From Lachnospiraceae bacterium JC7 (GTDB taxonomy: Bacteria > Bacillota > Clostridia > Lachnospirales > Lachnospiraceae), in the NCBI GenBank assembly GCA_000513555.1, contig ALYD01000005.1, forward strand, positions 62,001 to 126,000: a DNA stretch of 64,000 nucleotides, read 5' to 3'. A model generated the notes under the pieces. The model made no database searches. It was not told where the DNA came from and saw nothing but the letters and a program-made list of their open reading frames with translations. Within the stretch, counting starts at the first letter, position 1, and every line of letters begins with the position of its first letter. A program made the translations under genes and the position numbers. Positions 38,018-46,736 of this stretch are shown here, piece after piece.

Positions 38018-39532
38018 ATGGGTCAATCTAATATACGAGAATACGATGAATTTATGTTAAACAACCGACGAAAGGTCAATGGTTACATGAACCTGGTTCT
38101 GTGGCATTTTGTACTGACAGGCCCGGCCATTGCCCTTGGTATACATGCGGGAATTTTCCCTTATGTTACCTACGTCACCTGTCTCTATATAAGTATCATG
38201 GTCATCGGACTTTCCTCGCTGCATCTTATCATGATGCGCCGGATCCCTCACTCTCTTGCCTCCAGTGTTTTTGCTCTTACTGCACTGGACCTTCTTTTGT
38301 TCTACATGTTTTTATCCGATGTATCCATTCGCCTCACATGGTTCCTTGTTCCGGTACTGAGCTTACTTTTCTGCGACAGGATCATTTATTATTATGCCGT
38401 GATACTTAACTTTATCACGATGTTCGGGGCAACATATATCACTTCGTTTTATGAGGCAGCCCAGACCGGCTCATATCCGGTATCGACCATGGCATTTTTC
38501 CTTGATTCTATCGGTGGTCTCATCATAGAGTCGTTTGTTATGTTCATCGCCGGATGCATCATCCAAAGACTGACATCAGAGTACTATAAAGAGCTCATCA
38601 CCAAGAACAGCATCATTGAAGCCCAGAAAAAAGAAATGATCGAGAAGGTGGTACTCCTTGATTCGATTGTAAAGATCTTTGATAATGCCAACCTTATAGA
38701 CTTTACCACTTTCACCGAAAATCCGCTTAAGGGTCCTGAAAAAAAGCCTATTCATATCGATGTGGATCAGACCCATACGACTCTGAATATGAAGCTGCAG
38801 GAATACATCATCCCTGAACAGCATGAGTTCTTTATGAACTTTACGAATCTACATACCCTCCGGGAGAGACTGGCATCGAAAAACATCATCAGTGAAGATT
38901 TCATTCATTCAGAGATAGGCTGGATACGTGCACAGTACATCACTGTTGCCGCCGATAGCGATGGAGTTCCTACAGTCGTGATCTACGTCACAAGAAACGT
39001 AGATGCGGATAAGCGGCGTGAGGCCGCACTTCTCAAGATATCCATGACCGACGAGCTGACCAATCTATACAACAGACGCCGGTACAACAAGGATGTCCTT
39101 GCCATCAAAGAGACTGATCTTCCGGAAGACCTGGTTATCTTCTCAATGGATGTAAATGACCTTAAGACAGTAAATGATACAAAGGGACATTATGTGGGAG
39201 ACGAACTCATAAAGGGTGCAGCCTACTGCCTCACAACTTCTGTCGGCACCACAGGAATAGTTTACAGAACCGGCGGTGATGAATTTATCGCCATAGTACA
39301 CACCGAGAATCCGGAGGAGATCCGTAAGAATATCGCAGAAACCTCTTGCGAATGGAAGGGCAGCTACATCGACAAGCTTAACATCTCAGTGGGATATGCA
39401 GCCTATACGGATCATCCTGAAATGTCTTTTGACGATCTGCAGATCCTTTCCGACGAAGAAATGTACGCAGAGAAAGACCGCTACTACAGAGAAAATCATA
39501 TAGACAGACGCAGACGTCGTCGTTCCGGTTAA
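38018..39532 (+). CDS. Membrane-anchored diguanylate cyclase
   Basis: 504 residues. About six membrane segments fill residues 20-185 and are followed by a coiled linker. A PAS-like region with weak similarity only occupies 200-335, and a GGDEF domain occupies 340-495 with intact GGDEF (419-423). No RxxD inhibitory site is present upstream of the loop, so product inhibition of the usual kind is not expected. The tail is a run of Arg (IDRRRRRRSG). AGAGGA precedes the ATG. It would make cyclic-di-GMP in response to a membrane signal. Confidence 0.9.
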   Translation: MGQSNIREYDEFMLNNRRKVNGYMNLVLWHFVLTGPAIALGIHAGIFPYVTYVTCLYISIMVIGLSSLHLIMMRRIPHSLASSVFALTALDLLLFYMFLSDVSIRLTWFLVPVLSLLFCDRIIYYYAVILNFITMFGATYITSFYEAAQTGSYPVSTMAFFLDSIGGLIIESFVMFIAGCIIQRLTSEYYKELITKNSIIEAQKKEMIEKVVLLDSIVKIFDNANLIDFTTFTENPLKGPEKKPIHIDVDQTHTTLNMKLQEYIIPEQHEFFMNFTNLHTLRERLASKNIISEDFIHSEIGWIRAQYITVAADSDGVPTVVIYVTRNVDADKRREAALLKISMTDELTNLYNRRRYNKDVLAIKETDLPEDLVIFSMDVNDLKTVNDTKGHYVGDELIKGAAYCLTTSVGTTGIVYRTGGDEFIAIVHTENPEEIRKNIAETSCEWKGSYIDKLNISVGYAAYTDHPEMSFDDLQILSDEEMYAEKDRYYRENHIDRRRRRRSG

Positions 39533-39536
39533 TAGA

Positions 39537-39570
39537 AAAAACCACAGTTCCGTGATGGAACTGTGGTTTC
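39537..39570. terminator. Bidirectional terminator
   Basis: AAACCACAGTTCC pairs with GGAACTGTGGTTT around a five-base loop, with A run before and T-rich sequence after. Confidence 0.85.
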
Positions 39571-39600
39571 ATTTTTATTCATGTGAATATCCTTTTATCT

Positions 39601-39645
39601 GCAAAGCACTATGACATAGAACCGTTTTATGAACAGTCTTACTGA
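39601..39645 (+). pseudogene. Remnant of a lysR gene 3' end
   Basis: Fifteen codons read AKHYDIEPFYEQSY and a TGA stop. They match the last residues of the intact LysR protein at 49443-50339 (AKNYDIEPFYEQSY) in the same frame and with the same three-base gap to the convergent MATE stop codon. The match at DNA level extends to 39681 (81 bp, four differences with 50295-50375). It is a scar of a duplicated lysR/MATE pair. Confidence 0.8.
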
Positions 39646-39648
39646 CCC

Positions 39649-40989
39649 TTAATCTGCCTCGGAGGTAAGTTCCGGTTTTATGGACATCATGAACAGCACC
39701 CCTGCGATGAGAACGGACACAATGTCTGCTGCAAGCTGGGCCGATATGACTCCGTAATATCCAAAAAGCGCGGATAAGACATTGATCACAACAGCATATA
39801 CGATACCCTGTCTGCAAAGGGACAGTATCAGAGCAGGCAGTCCCTTTCCCATAGACTGGAAGGTGCAGATGGACACCAGACCGAATCCCATGAGGACCAT
39901 TCCCGGCATCTGTAGTCTCAGCATCAGGACGCCTTCATTTACCAGAGATTCGTTGTCAAGGAAAGCAAGAACCAGCGGTCTTGTAAGGATTCCCACAACG
40001 AGAGCCATCACCAGTGCCACTCCTCCGACTATTTTGTAGGCAAATGCCAGAACCTTCCTGAGACGTTCCTTATTTCCCGATCCGAAAACATAACCGGTAA
40101 GAGGCTGACCGCCAAAGGCGAGCCCTACTATCACCAGCATTACTATATTTACGATCTTCAATACGATTCCCATTACGGCAATGGAATCACTGCTGTATAC
40201 GGAAAGACTTCTGTTGGTGAGAGTCATTCCAACAGTCTGCATGAAATTTGTAACTGAAGCAGGAAGTCCAACCGCAAAGATCATCTGAAGCTCCCCTGCA
40301 TGAATTCCGAAATCCTTTGGGCTGATGGAAAGACCTTCACATTTTGTTGTTATGTACCAGATTGAGTAAAGAGTGGAACAGATATATCCTATGATGGTGG
40401 CTATAGCTGCACCTGCTGCTCCCATTCCCAGTGTGAAGATAAATATCGGGTCAAGTATCATATTTACAACAGCACCAAGTATGGTTGTCACCATGGAGGC
40501 ATTGGGATGCCCGACTGTTCTCATAAGGTTTGTGGGAACCATGGTGAAAATGATAAATGCACAGCCCAGAACTATGTATCTGTAATACTGCATGGCATAA
40601 GGCATTACCGAGCCCGATGCGCCAAGGAAACGGAGAATAGGTTGGGCAAAAAGCATCATTATGATGGTCACGAATACTCCGAAAGCCGCTGATGAATACA
40701 TACAGAATACGCTGAGTCTTTTTCCGTCTTCTGTTCTTCCGGCTCCAAGGAATCTTGAGATAACAGAGCTTCCGCCCAGTGCGAACATATCACCAAAGGC
40801 AAGGAACAGGGTGAACAGCGGAGTACATATGGACACGCCCGCGATCAGGTCAATGTTTTTGGTTAGTGCTATGAAATAGGTATCCACCATGCTGTATATA
40901 AGCTGAACCACCATGCTGAGTACAACAGGTATCGCAAGTTTAAGATACGCTGTTTTTATCGGGGCCTTTTCAAAAAGTTCGTTTGACAT
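39649..40989 (-). CDS. MATE-family efflux transporter
   Basis: 446 residues with twelve hydrophobic segments in two homologous halves; the start ATG 40989 has AGGAGG at a good distance. MATE proteins export cations in exchange for sodium or protons. A guanidine-IV-like riboswitch with its own consensus promoter lies 220-350 bp upstream on the same strand. That class is known to control mepA-type MATE genes. I infer that guanidinium or a related cation is exported. The 3' end carries the lysR scar. Close to the MepA subfamily by context, though substrate residues cannot be judged. Confidence 0.9.
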   Translation of the reverse strand: MSNELFEKAPIKTAYLKLAIPVVLSMVVQLIYSMVDTYFIALTKNIDLIAGVSICTPLFTLFLAFGDMFALGGSSVISRFLGAGRTEDGKRLSVFCMYSSAAFGVFVTIIMMLFAQPILRFLGASGSVMPYAMQYYRYIVLGCAFIIFTMVPTNLMRTVGHPNASMVTTILGAVVNMILDPIFIFTLGMGAAGAAIATIIGYICSTLYSIWYITTKCEGLSISPKDFGIHAGELQMIFAVGLPASVTNFMQTVGMTLTNRSLSVYSSDSIAVMGIVLKIVNIVMLVIVGLAFGGQPLTGYVFGSGNKERLRKVLAFAYKIVGGVALVMALVVGILTRPLVLAFLDNESLVNEGVLMLRLQMPGMVLMGFGLVSICTFQSMGKGLPALILSLCRQGIVYAVVINVLSALFGYYGVISAQLAADIVSVLIAGVLFMMSIKPELTSEAD

Positions 40990-41021
40990 TTATTTCCTCC
41001 TGAATTTTCCATCGAAGATGG

Positions 41022-41207
41022 TCGATTACACGTTGACCATCAATTGTTCAATCGCGCTTATGTGCGAGCACAACGCTCGATTGCCCACTTGATGGCTTTA
41101 TCGCTGCATCTCGCAGCTTGCTGCTCGATTACACGTTGGCCATCAATTGTTCAATCGCGCTTATGTGCGAGCACAACGCTCGATTGCCCACTTGATGGCT
41201 TTATCGC
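41022..41207. repeat. Two 83-bp direct repeats in the MATE leader
   Basis: Units at 41022-41104 and 41125-41207 have a period of 103 bp and differ at one base. Each unit contains nested inverted repeats (CATCAA/TTGATG outside CAATCG/CGATTG), so each could fold as an imperfect hairpin in the RNA. On the minus strand a unit reads as a short peptide (AIKWAIERCAHISAIEQLM) before a stop, which may be the remnant of a coding sequence. It lies between the riboswitch terminator and the MATE start. The element at 50379-50473 lacks it. Confidence 0.85.
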
Positions 41208-41208
41208 G

Positions 41209-41306
41209 AAAAAAAGAAAGACATCCAAACCCTGAAATCGGATTATGGATGTCCTTACCGTGGCTCAGTCTGTACCTCGACCGAACCCTACTGTTTTTTC
41301 GTTTGT
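41209..41306 (-). ncRNA. Guanidine-IV (mepA-type) riboswitch candidate with terminator, copy 1
   Basis: About 98 nt. After a promoter at 41341-41313 the RNA has ACAGTAGGG, then a nine-pair stem (GGTTCGGTC with GACTGAGCC; loop GAGGTACA, 41262-41287), then CCACGGTAA. It ends in a terminator hairpin GACATCC...GGATGTC followed by a T-rich tail. The second copy at 50379-50473 keeps both stems with compensating changes. Position upstream of a MATE gene and the conserved CAGTAGGG and CCACGG blocks fit the guanidine-IV class as I remember it. The class assignment is from memory; the structure itself is seen directly. Confidence 0.7.
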
Positions 41307-41312
41307 GGACAC

Positions 41313-41341
41313 ATTATAAGAAACGAGTTTATAAATGTCAA
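41313..41341 (-). promoter_or_regulatory. Consensus promoter of riboswitch copy 1
   Basis: TTGACA (41336-41341) and TATAAT (41313-41318), both perfect, are separated by 17 bases on the minus strand. Confidence 0.85.
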
Positions 41342-41435
41342 CCTGTGTGAAGTCATTCTTATCATACATGATGGAGTAATAACTATTGTGAATTTATCAT
41401 TCTGCTTAATTTTGACGATGATAACTATATGTAAA

Positions 41436-41859
41436 ATGAAAAGGCGGATTTTCTAGGCGTATCCGTGCTGTGATACTTGCGGCTGCCGTGGCAGGTGTCA
41501 GATGGCTTGATTCTTCGGAGTATCAGGGCAGTTGGAAGGGTTATGTTCTGTTCCCACCACAATTTGGCGATACCACAACCGTTGAGGAACTGATCAATGT
41601 CGATATCAGGGTGACATCCCAATATGTGCTTCTTACCTGGGATCCATATATGAGTCATATGGATGGACAAACCTATGATGATCAGTATATGGAAGATCGT
41701 AGTTACACAGGCTACGAATGGGGTAATGGCATATATGTGACAGTCGGTGGAAACATTACCATTGATGAATTCTACGAATACGATGACGTTCAGTATGCTT
41801 TAGGTTCCATAGTAGTTCCATCCGGCGAAACAGGATATCTCGCCCTTGTGAGACCATAA
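41436..41859 (+). pseudogene. Small secreted protein, probably frameshifted near the start
   Basis: From ATG 41436 the frame reads MKRRIF and then TAG. Removing one T at 41452-41454 would restore a continuous signal peptide (MKRRIFRRIRAVILAAAVAG) joined to the open frame that ends at 41859. As it stands, only a GTG at 41470 without a ribosome binding site could start the 129-residue frame. The mature part is acidic and rich in Tyr, Trp and Gly (EYQGSWKGYVLFPP) and is not recognised. A terminator follows. Sequencing error is the alternative to a true frameshift. Confidence 0.5.
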
Positions 41860-41907
41860 TATTATGACGTGAGTGTCAAAAGTCGAAAAATGACTCTTAT
41901 TCAATCG

Positions 41908-41942
41908 AAATCGAGCAGGAAAAGCTCCTGCTCGATTTTTTT
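41908..41942 (+). terminator. Terminator after the frameshifted secreted gene
   Basis: AATCGAGCAGGA pairs with TCCTGCTCGATT around a five-base loop, then seven T. Confidence 0.88.
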
Positions 41943-42037
41943 ATGTACTAACATATTCGCATGAAAATCATGACAATTGATGACATTGAATGGGAAAACT
42001 TACAGATTTATATAATATGAGATCATCTCCATTTAGT

Positions 42038-43006
42038 TTAATCATTTATATAATCACTGATTCTTATATAGTAAAAATTATTCAGTGTCGGTTCATAACC
42101 ATGATACAGTTCAGAATCAGACAGTTTATATCCGGAAACATCATAGATTATTTGATCAGTGCTGCCCCCAGAAACTGCTTTCGCAAGATCTTTGGGATAG
42201 TCCTTAATAAAAACCAAAGTAAGGCCATCGTAGTCTTTCGGAATCCTGAAGATATGACTGAAATATAGTTTTCTTCCGCCCACATAATGCAGACCGTCAT
42301 TTTTAAGACCGGTTTCGGTATACGTTATGTAAGCATTAGCTTCATTTTTCCATCCATGTCTCTTATACCAGTTATCATCAATTTTATCTTCATAGTCATA
42401 GATGGTATACGACTTGTTTCCCCATTCTATATTGGTGATGCCGGGATCATAGACTCCATCAGGACGATAATCCCACCAGTGATAACCAGCTATCATGTTT
42501 CCTGTATATGAATCGATAAAATCAGGAATATGATAAAAGTCATATATAGTCCACGCAGATGAAACAGATGTAGATACTGCTACTTCATTTGAGGTCGTAA
42601 GAATATATGGCACCGTAACTTCTATAAAACCTTCACTGTCGGGCTCGGTGGCGGTAATATCGCCGAGTTCAAGAATTGCTTCAGAGGATATCGGGGTAAT
42701 GCCTTTAACTTTTATCAACTTCCCCGTTTCTTCATCCTTGGATGACAGAAATCCCGTTTCTTTAAATTTGTTCTTTTTTTCAACAAACTCCAGATCATTT
42801 TCTTCGACAAAGGTTTTGGAATCTGTCGATTCACTTGTGTTGAGAAAAGGAAACTTTAGATCGGATTTGTTTTCGGTCTTTAACAAAATCATCTTATCCC
42901 GGGGCGTTTGTGCAAAGGCAGTCTCCAAAGATAGTATCAGCATTACTGTGCTGATTCCTAAAGCGAAAAATTTTTTTCTTTTAAAGCTTCGTATATTTAT
43001 CCCCAT
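42038..43006 (-). CDS. Secreted protein of unknown function
   Basis: 322 residues. Signal peptide ends near TAFAQ (residue 33). The mature protein has an acidic first third with Lys/Glu-rich stretches, then an aromatic-rich domain (GYHWWDYRPDG, SYTIYDYEDK, FYYIRISDYIND). I recognise no family. AAGGAG precedes ATG 43006. It is the middle of a run of small secreted and membrane proteins of unknown function, all with good ribosome binding sites. Confidence 0.75.
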   Translation of the reverse strand: MGINIRSFKRKKFFALGISTVMLILSLETAFAQTPRDKMILLKTENKSDLKFPFLNTSESTDSKTFVEENDLEFVEKKNKFKETGFLSSKDEETGKLIKVKGITPISSEAILELGDITATEPDSEGFIEVTVPYILTTSNEVAVSTSVSSAWTIYDFYHIPDFIDSYTGNMIAGYHWWDYRPDGVYDPGITNIEWGNKSYTIYDYEDKIDDNWYKRHGWKNEANAYITYTETGLKNDGLHYVGGRKLYFSHIFRIPKDYDGLTLVFIKDYPKDLAKAVSGGSTDQIIYDVSGYKLSDSELYHGYEPTLNNFYYIRISDYIND

Positions 43007-43101
43007 AGCATTTCTCCTTTTTGATCATGGATCACATGTTACATATTTACCCTTTCCCTGTAGAATCCTCATTACCAAGGATACAATTCGTATAAATTCA
43101 C

Positions 43102-43968
43102 TCATCCCTTAACTTTAGCTCCAGGACAATGCGATGCAATATAGTTAAATACAAATTCGTACTGGTGAGGATATGCATATACATGATTGTGCAGAAGCAC
43201 ATTGTTTACTTTGATGAGGTCATGACCTCTTGAAGCAATAACAGCCTTAACATCTCTGAAGGACGATGTCATTTCCTCTCTGGCACCCATGGCAAGACCA
43301 ACGGAGCTCGGATTTCTGCTGAGGAGTCCAACTATCAGCAGTGCACCACGCATCTTACGGCTTACATTTTTTTCCTGACGGGTCTGCATATGAAGGACCT
43401 CATTTTCATTCATCCTGTGTACAACGATATATTGAGCCCCATGAATAGCCACAACTATAAACCATGAGATCAATGTAAGCACAGCTATGAATCCGCCCAT
43501 TCCAAAAACTATGATGGCTCCCATCTTCAGTGCATCGATAAAGTCTTCATCATTTATCAGCATCAAGATCATCAGGAACAGGGCGATTCCTCCACAGATC
43601 GCAAACATGATTTTTAAGATCATAAATAGAATCACCGGATTCTTCAGCATATCAAGCTGATATTCCCAATATAGTGTTCCATGTGCATCACGATATATTC
43701 CCTCCGGGAGACCGGAATCCTCGAAGAGTTCTGTCTCTGCTTCTTCCATGAGATGCTGATTCCGAACAGAATTCTGAAATTGATCTCCTCCATATCCAAC
43801 CTTTATATTACTGTTTGGATTCTGAACAGAAGCATTACCCTGAATCTGATCTGATCCTTGATTATTTAGCTCCTGCGCCATGGCTGCTCCGAAGCCTGTT
43901 GCCGCTCCGCATTTACTGCAGAATTTTGCGGCCTTTCCTAAATCTGCGCCGCAATTTGTACAAAACAT
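43102..43968 (-). CDS. Zinc-ribbon membrane protein of unknown function
   Basis: 288 residues. Residues 1-22 form a zinc ribbon (CTNCG and CSKCG). A linker of about 80 residues follows, then two membrane segments near 115-140 and 150-180. The C-terminal part of about 100 residues is cytoplasmic and may be a PH-like or DUF domain. GGGAGGTGA precedes ATG 43968. It is 96 bases upstream of the secreted gene and likely in the same transcript. Confidence 0.75.
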   Translation of the reverse strand: MFCTNCGADLGKAAKFCSKCGAATGFGAAMAQELNNQGSDQIQGNASVQNPNSNIKVGYGGDQFQNSVRNQHLMEEAETELFEDSGLPEGIYRDAHGTLYWEYQLDMLKNPVILFMILKIMFAICGGIALFLMILMLINDEDFIDALKMGAIIVFGMGGFIAVLTLISWFIVVAIHGAQYIVVHRMNENEVLHMQTRQEKNVSRKMRGALLIVGLLSRNPSSVGLAMGAREEMTSSFRDVKAVIASRGHDLIKVNNVLLHNHVYAYPHQYEFVFNYIASHCPGAKVKG

Positions 43969-44164
43969 GTGTCACCTCCCATAGAAGACGAATTATAAAT
44001 CATAAGACTATCCTGTTTTAATCAAAACTGAAATAGTCTAAATTCATGAGACAGCCAGAGCTGTCGCTCTTAAATACGATATAAAGATCATTTACTCCTG
44101 TTGGCTGTATTCAGGTGTGACATGTGGCTCTCTTTTCTCTGTGAAAAACTTTGTGAAATACTGT

Positions 44165-44746
44165 TTAAAACTTGTGTTTCGCGCCTGTTTCGCATATCGA
44201 TGAGAATATCTGATGCTTCTTTTCCTCTACTTCTGATTCTGAAAGTTTGGTGTTTAAATTACAGAAGTTTACGAACAGAAAATAATCATCTTCTGTCACC
44301 CTGGAACATTGGGTTATAGTTATGCCATTTTCTTCAAGATCATAAAGAATAGCCGGCAGTCCATTACTTTCCACATAGGTTATTTTTATATCTTGTTTTT
44401 TTAATACTGACTTTACCAGAGATTCATTATCAACCTTACCTGCAGCATTCTCAGGAATTTTCTTGCGAGTTATGATGACGAGACCATCCTTACTTCCTCT
44501 CAGTTTCAATTTCTCATCGGTTTTTTCCTGTACTTCCCATGTATTGGGGAGATAAATATCTATCCCAAAATCGGTCTCTGTCCATTTTCCGTCATATAAA
44601 GGCTCATCATAATCAGCAAGCCATAAAATCACAGGATTATCAGCACTGGCTCCCTGCTCGCCTTTGACTTTTTCAGGCTTTGCATAAGCAGTAAGGGAAC
44701 ATGAAATACTCAGCAACAACATAACCACAGTAATTATTCGTTTCAT
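44165..44746 (-). CDS. Secreted protein of unknown function
   Basis: 193 residues with a signal peptide ending at AYA (residue 22). The mature domain contains a repeated pattern of short beta strands (FGIDIYLPNTWEV, DGLVIITRKKIP, DDYFLFVNFCNL), somewhat like small secreted proteins that measure stress or bind surfaces, but no family is recognised. AAGGAGG lies seven bases before ATG 44746. Confidence 0.75.
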   Translation of the reverse strand: MKRIITVVMLLLSISCSLTAYAKPEKVKGEQGASADNPVILWLADYDEPLYDGKWTETDFGIDIYLPNTWEVQEKTDEKLKLRGSKDGLVIITRKKIPENAAGKVDNESLVKSVLKKQDIKITYVESNGLPAILYDLEENGITITQCSRVTEDDYFLFVNFCNLNTKLSESEVEEKKHQIFSSICETGAKHKF

Positions 44747-44952
44747 ATGAACCTCCTTGAAAATTGAAACCTCTTTGCGGTTGTATAAGCAAAAATTATC
44801 AAATCCTGTACCTTTAGAGCTTTGTGCATGGATACAATATCAGGTATAGCTCTATTTGCAAGAATCATAGCTTATCTGTAATTTCGACATATTTATCTTC
44901 ATCTATAATTATGTTTCACCTGAAAGCTCATCCCCATATCTCGATAAACTTA

Positions 44953-45327
44953 TCAAAACGCGGAAGCTGTATCTACTTTCAGAAGTTTCTCATACATATA
45001 TACGATATCGTACCGGTTCAATGCTTTTATCTCTTTTGAGTCCGCTCTCTTGAAAAAAGTCAGATTCTTCTCGGATGAAAAATCCTCGATATTTTGAGAC
45101 AGGCCTGTAACAATCAGATATACCTGTAATCCTTCCAGTATCGTAGATCCAAAAATAGAAAGAAACTTTACCATTGACTGAGTCTTGGATATATCATCAA
45201 TTCCGATAAGCACTTTATACTTTTTCTTATTAGCCTTGTTAATAAGGTCAGTCAGAACTGCCTCTTGGGAATAATAACGATCATCGTCTGTAAAAGATAT
45301 AGTTTTAAACCTTGGATTGAACATCAT
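44953..45327 (-). pseudogene. AAA-type ATPase fragment
   Basis: 124 residues read in frame and contain a Walker-B-like segment (VLIGIDDISKTQSMVKFL) and sensor-type sequence (QVYLIVTGLSQNIEDF) of the archaeal-type ATP-binding proteins common in Lachnospiraceae. The Walker A half is missing and the frame stops making sense at 45327, where the transposase remnant begins on the other strand. I read this as a gene cut by insertion and deletion. Confidence 0.6.
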
Positions 45328-45560
45328 AGCAGAAACACTGGAGAACTATGATAAGGCGATAAAGAACAGCCCAAACAGAAAGGCTAAATGGAATGTTGTA
45401 AGGACAGACAAAAAGGAACTGATTACGTCATTAGGAACCATATGCTTTGAAAAGACACTTTATAAAAAACGTGGATGTGATGAAAGAGCTTATCTTTTGG
45501 ACAAGGTGCTGGGATTCTCAAAACATCAGCGTATGACTGAAAGTGCAGAGGCACAGCTCC
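45317..45560 (+). mobile_element. Remnant of an ISLre2-family transposase gene
   Basis: About 80 codons (from 45317) match the N-terminal part of ISLre2-type transposases: KELITSLGTICFEKTLYKK and AYLLDKVLGFSKHQRMTE are followed by AEAQL. The catalytic half is absent and the frame continues into unrelated sequence. There are no visible terminal repeats. It abuts the ATPase fragment. Confidence 0.7.
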
Positions 45561-45835
45561 CGAACCGTAAATTTCCATTCTTCACCTTCGTCAAAATTGC
45601 CGTCGCCGAAATCTATCGTCATATTGTTAAATGTTATCAGCGTATTTTCGTATCCCACATCCGCAGTCTGGGCTGGGGCATTTTTGATTTCGTCGGAAGT
45701 ATACCTGACATCGGATTCCATATATGGTTTTTTCTGATAAAAAAGTACCATTTTCAACAGCTTATATTCTTGTAGGATAGAGTTTAAAAATAGTATTATT
45801 CTGTTTTTTATCTTTCGAAGATCAACGGTGACGAA
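45561..45835. other. Decayed segment between IS remnant and terminator
   Basis: No intact gene. The minus frame from 45862 reads a protein-like stretch (ESDVRYTSDEIKNAPAQ, then NNMTIDFGDGNFDEGEEW) that ends inside the IS remnant. It may be the remains of a secreted-protein gene. Confidence 0.3.
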
Positions 45836-45887
45836 AAAAGCAGAACAGAAACGCCTATTCATATGCGCTTCTGTTCTGCTTTTTTAA
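45836..45887. terminator. Strong bidirectional terminator
   Basis: A 17-bp arm (AAAAAAGCAGAACAGAA) and its complement flank an 18-base loop; the stem ends in A and T runs on either side. Confidence 0.85.
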
Positions 45888-45924
45888 CTTAAATGTCTTG
45901 GGGATTTCTTTAAACAATTATAGG

Positions 45925-46039
45925 TTTCCGAACGCAATCAAGGAAAAAGCGTTCGGAAATCCGTCAGAGCCGGATGGTTTTTGTTAAAAACAAAAAACCA
46001 CATGTACGGATATTGAATTTCCGGGGAAATTCAATATCC
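45925..46039. repeat. Three consecutive hairpins
   Basis: Hairpin A: TTTCCGAACGC (45925-45935) with GCGTTCGGAAA (45949-45959). Hairpin B: TGGTTTTTGTT (45975-45985) with AACAAAAAACCA (45989-46000). Hairpin C: a perfect 15-bp stem, 46008-46022 with 46025-46039, and a two-base loop. The segment GAGCCGGATG...CATGTACGG around hairpin B looks like group II intron domain V, with hairpin C in the place of domain VI, but the base pairing is imperfect. Rest of 45888-46105: no gene seen. Confidence 0.5.
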
Positions 46040-46105
46040 TATGCTTCACATAACCGGCAGATTCTGTAAAACCTTGCAAAATGACTTTTCGGTTGGCAGT
46101 TTACA

Positions 46106-46735
46106 TCACTTGATAAAACCTACCTGCTTTGAGATGATCTCTACCTGCTCATCCTTTTTCTTATTATACTCGACCTTCTTCTCCTCAAAGTAGTTCTTTC
46201 CGTATGAATCGATGGACACGATAAGCGGTCCGAACTCCTCAACATGGCAGTGCCACAGAGTCTCCGGCATTCCGAGATCCTTCCACTGAGCCTCAACTAT
46301 CTCCTTTACTTCAACCGCTGCCACAACTGCATTTCCCGCAGGGAATACACAGTGGATAGCGCCGAAATCCTTGCAGGCTCTGGCAGTGTTCTCCTTCATG
46401 CCGCCCTTTCCGACTATAACTCTGACGCCTGTTTCCTTTACGAACTCGTACTCGAACTTCTCCATACGCATGGAAGTTGTAGGACCTACAGAAACCATTT
46501 CATACTTCTCGTCACCTAAAGGTCTTATGATAGGACCTGCATGTAAGATTCCGCAGTCTCTTACATCAACAGGAATCTCTCTTCCCTCCTCAACAACTCG
46601 TCTGTGTGCAACGTCGCGGCAGGTAGTAAGGTCACCTGAAAGGTAAACTATATCTCCGATATGAATGTCCTTTAAATCTTCTGCACTTACAGGTGTTACC
46701 AGTATCTTCTTTCCATCTTTTATTTCAACAGCCAT
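46106..46735 (-). CDS. ttdB: L(+)-tartrate / fumarate hydratase beta subunit
   Basis: 209 residues. I take ATG 46735 as the start: AAGGAGG lies inside the last codons of the alpha gene, and the two genes are separated by a single base. The protein shows the swivelling domain motifs of the class I hydratase beta chain: GDIVYLSGDLTTCRDVAHRR, the VGPTTSMRM segment and VGKGGM. It works with the alpha chain to dehydrate tartrate to oxaloacetate or, in fumarase relatives, to hydrate fumarate. Tartrate is favoured because of the transporter and regulator. Confidence 0.88.
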   Translation of the reverse strand: MAVEIKDGKKILVTPVSAEDLKDIHIGDIVYLSGDLTTCRDVAHRRVVEEGREIPVDVRDCGILHAGPIIRPLGDEKYEMVSVGPTTSMRMEKFEYEFVKETGVRVIVGKGGMKENTARACKDFGAIHCVFPAGNAVVAAVEVKEIVEAQWKDLGMPETLWHCHVEEFGPLIVSIDSYGKNYFEEKKVEYNKKKDEQVEIISKQVGFIK

Positions 46736-46736
46736 T

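Noticed and set aside
41022-41207. CRISPR array
   Set aside because: Only two units, 83 bp long with a 20-bp gap, and no cas genes.
45317-45775. Intact 152-codon gene
   Set aside because: Only the first about 80 codons match a transposase; the rest does not continue the family and runs opposite another protein-like frame.
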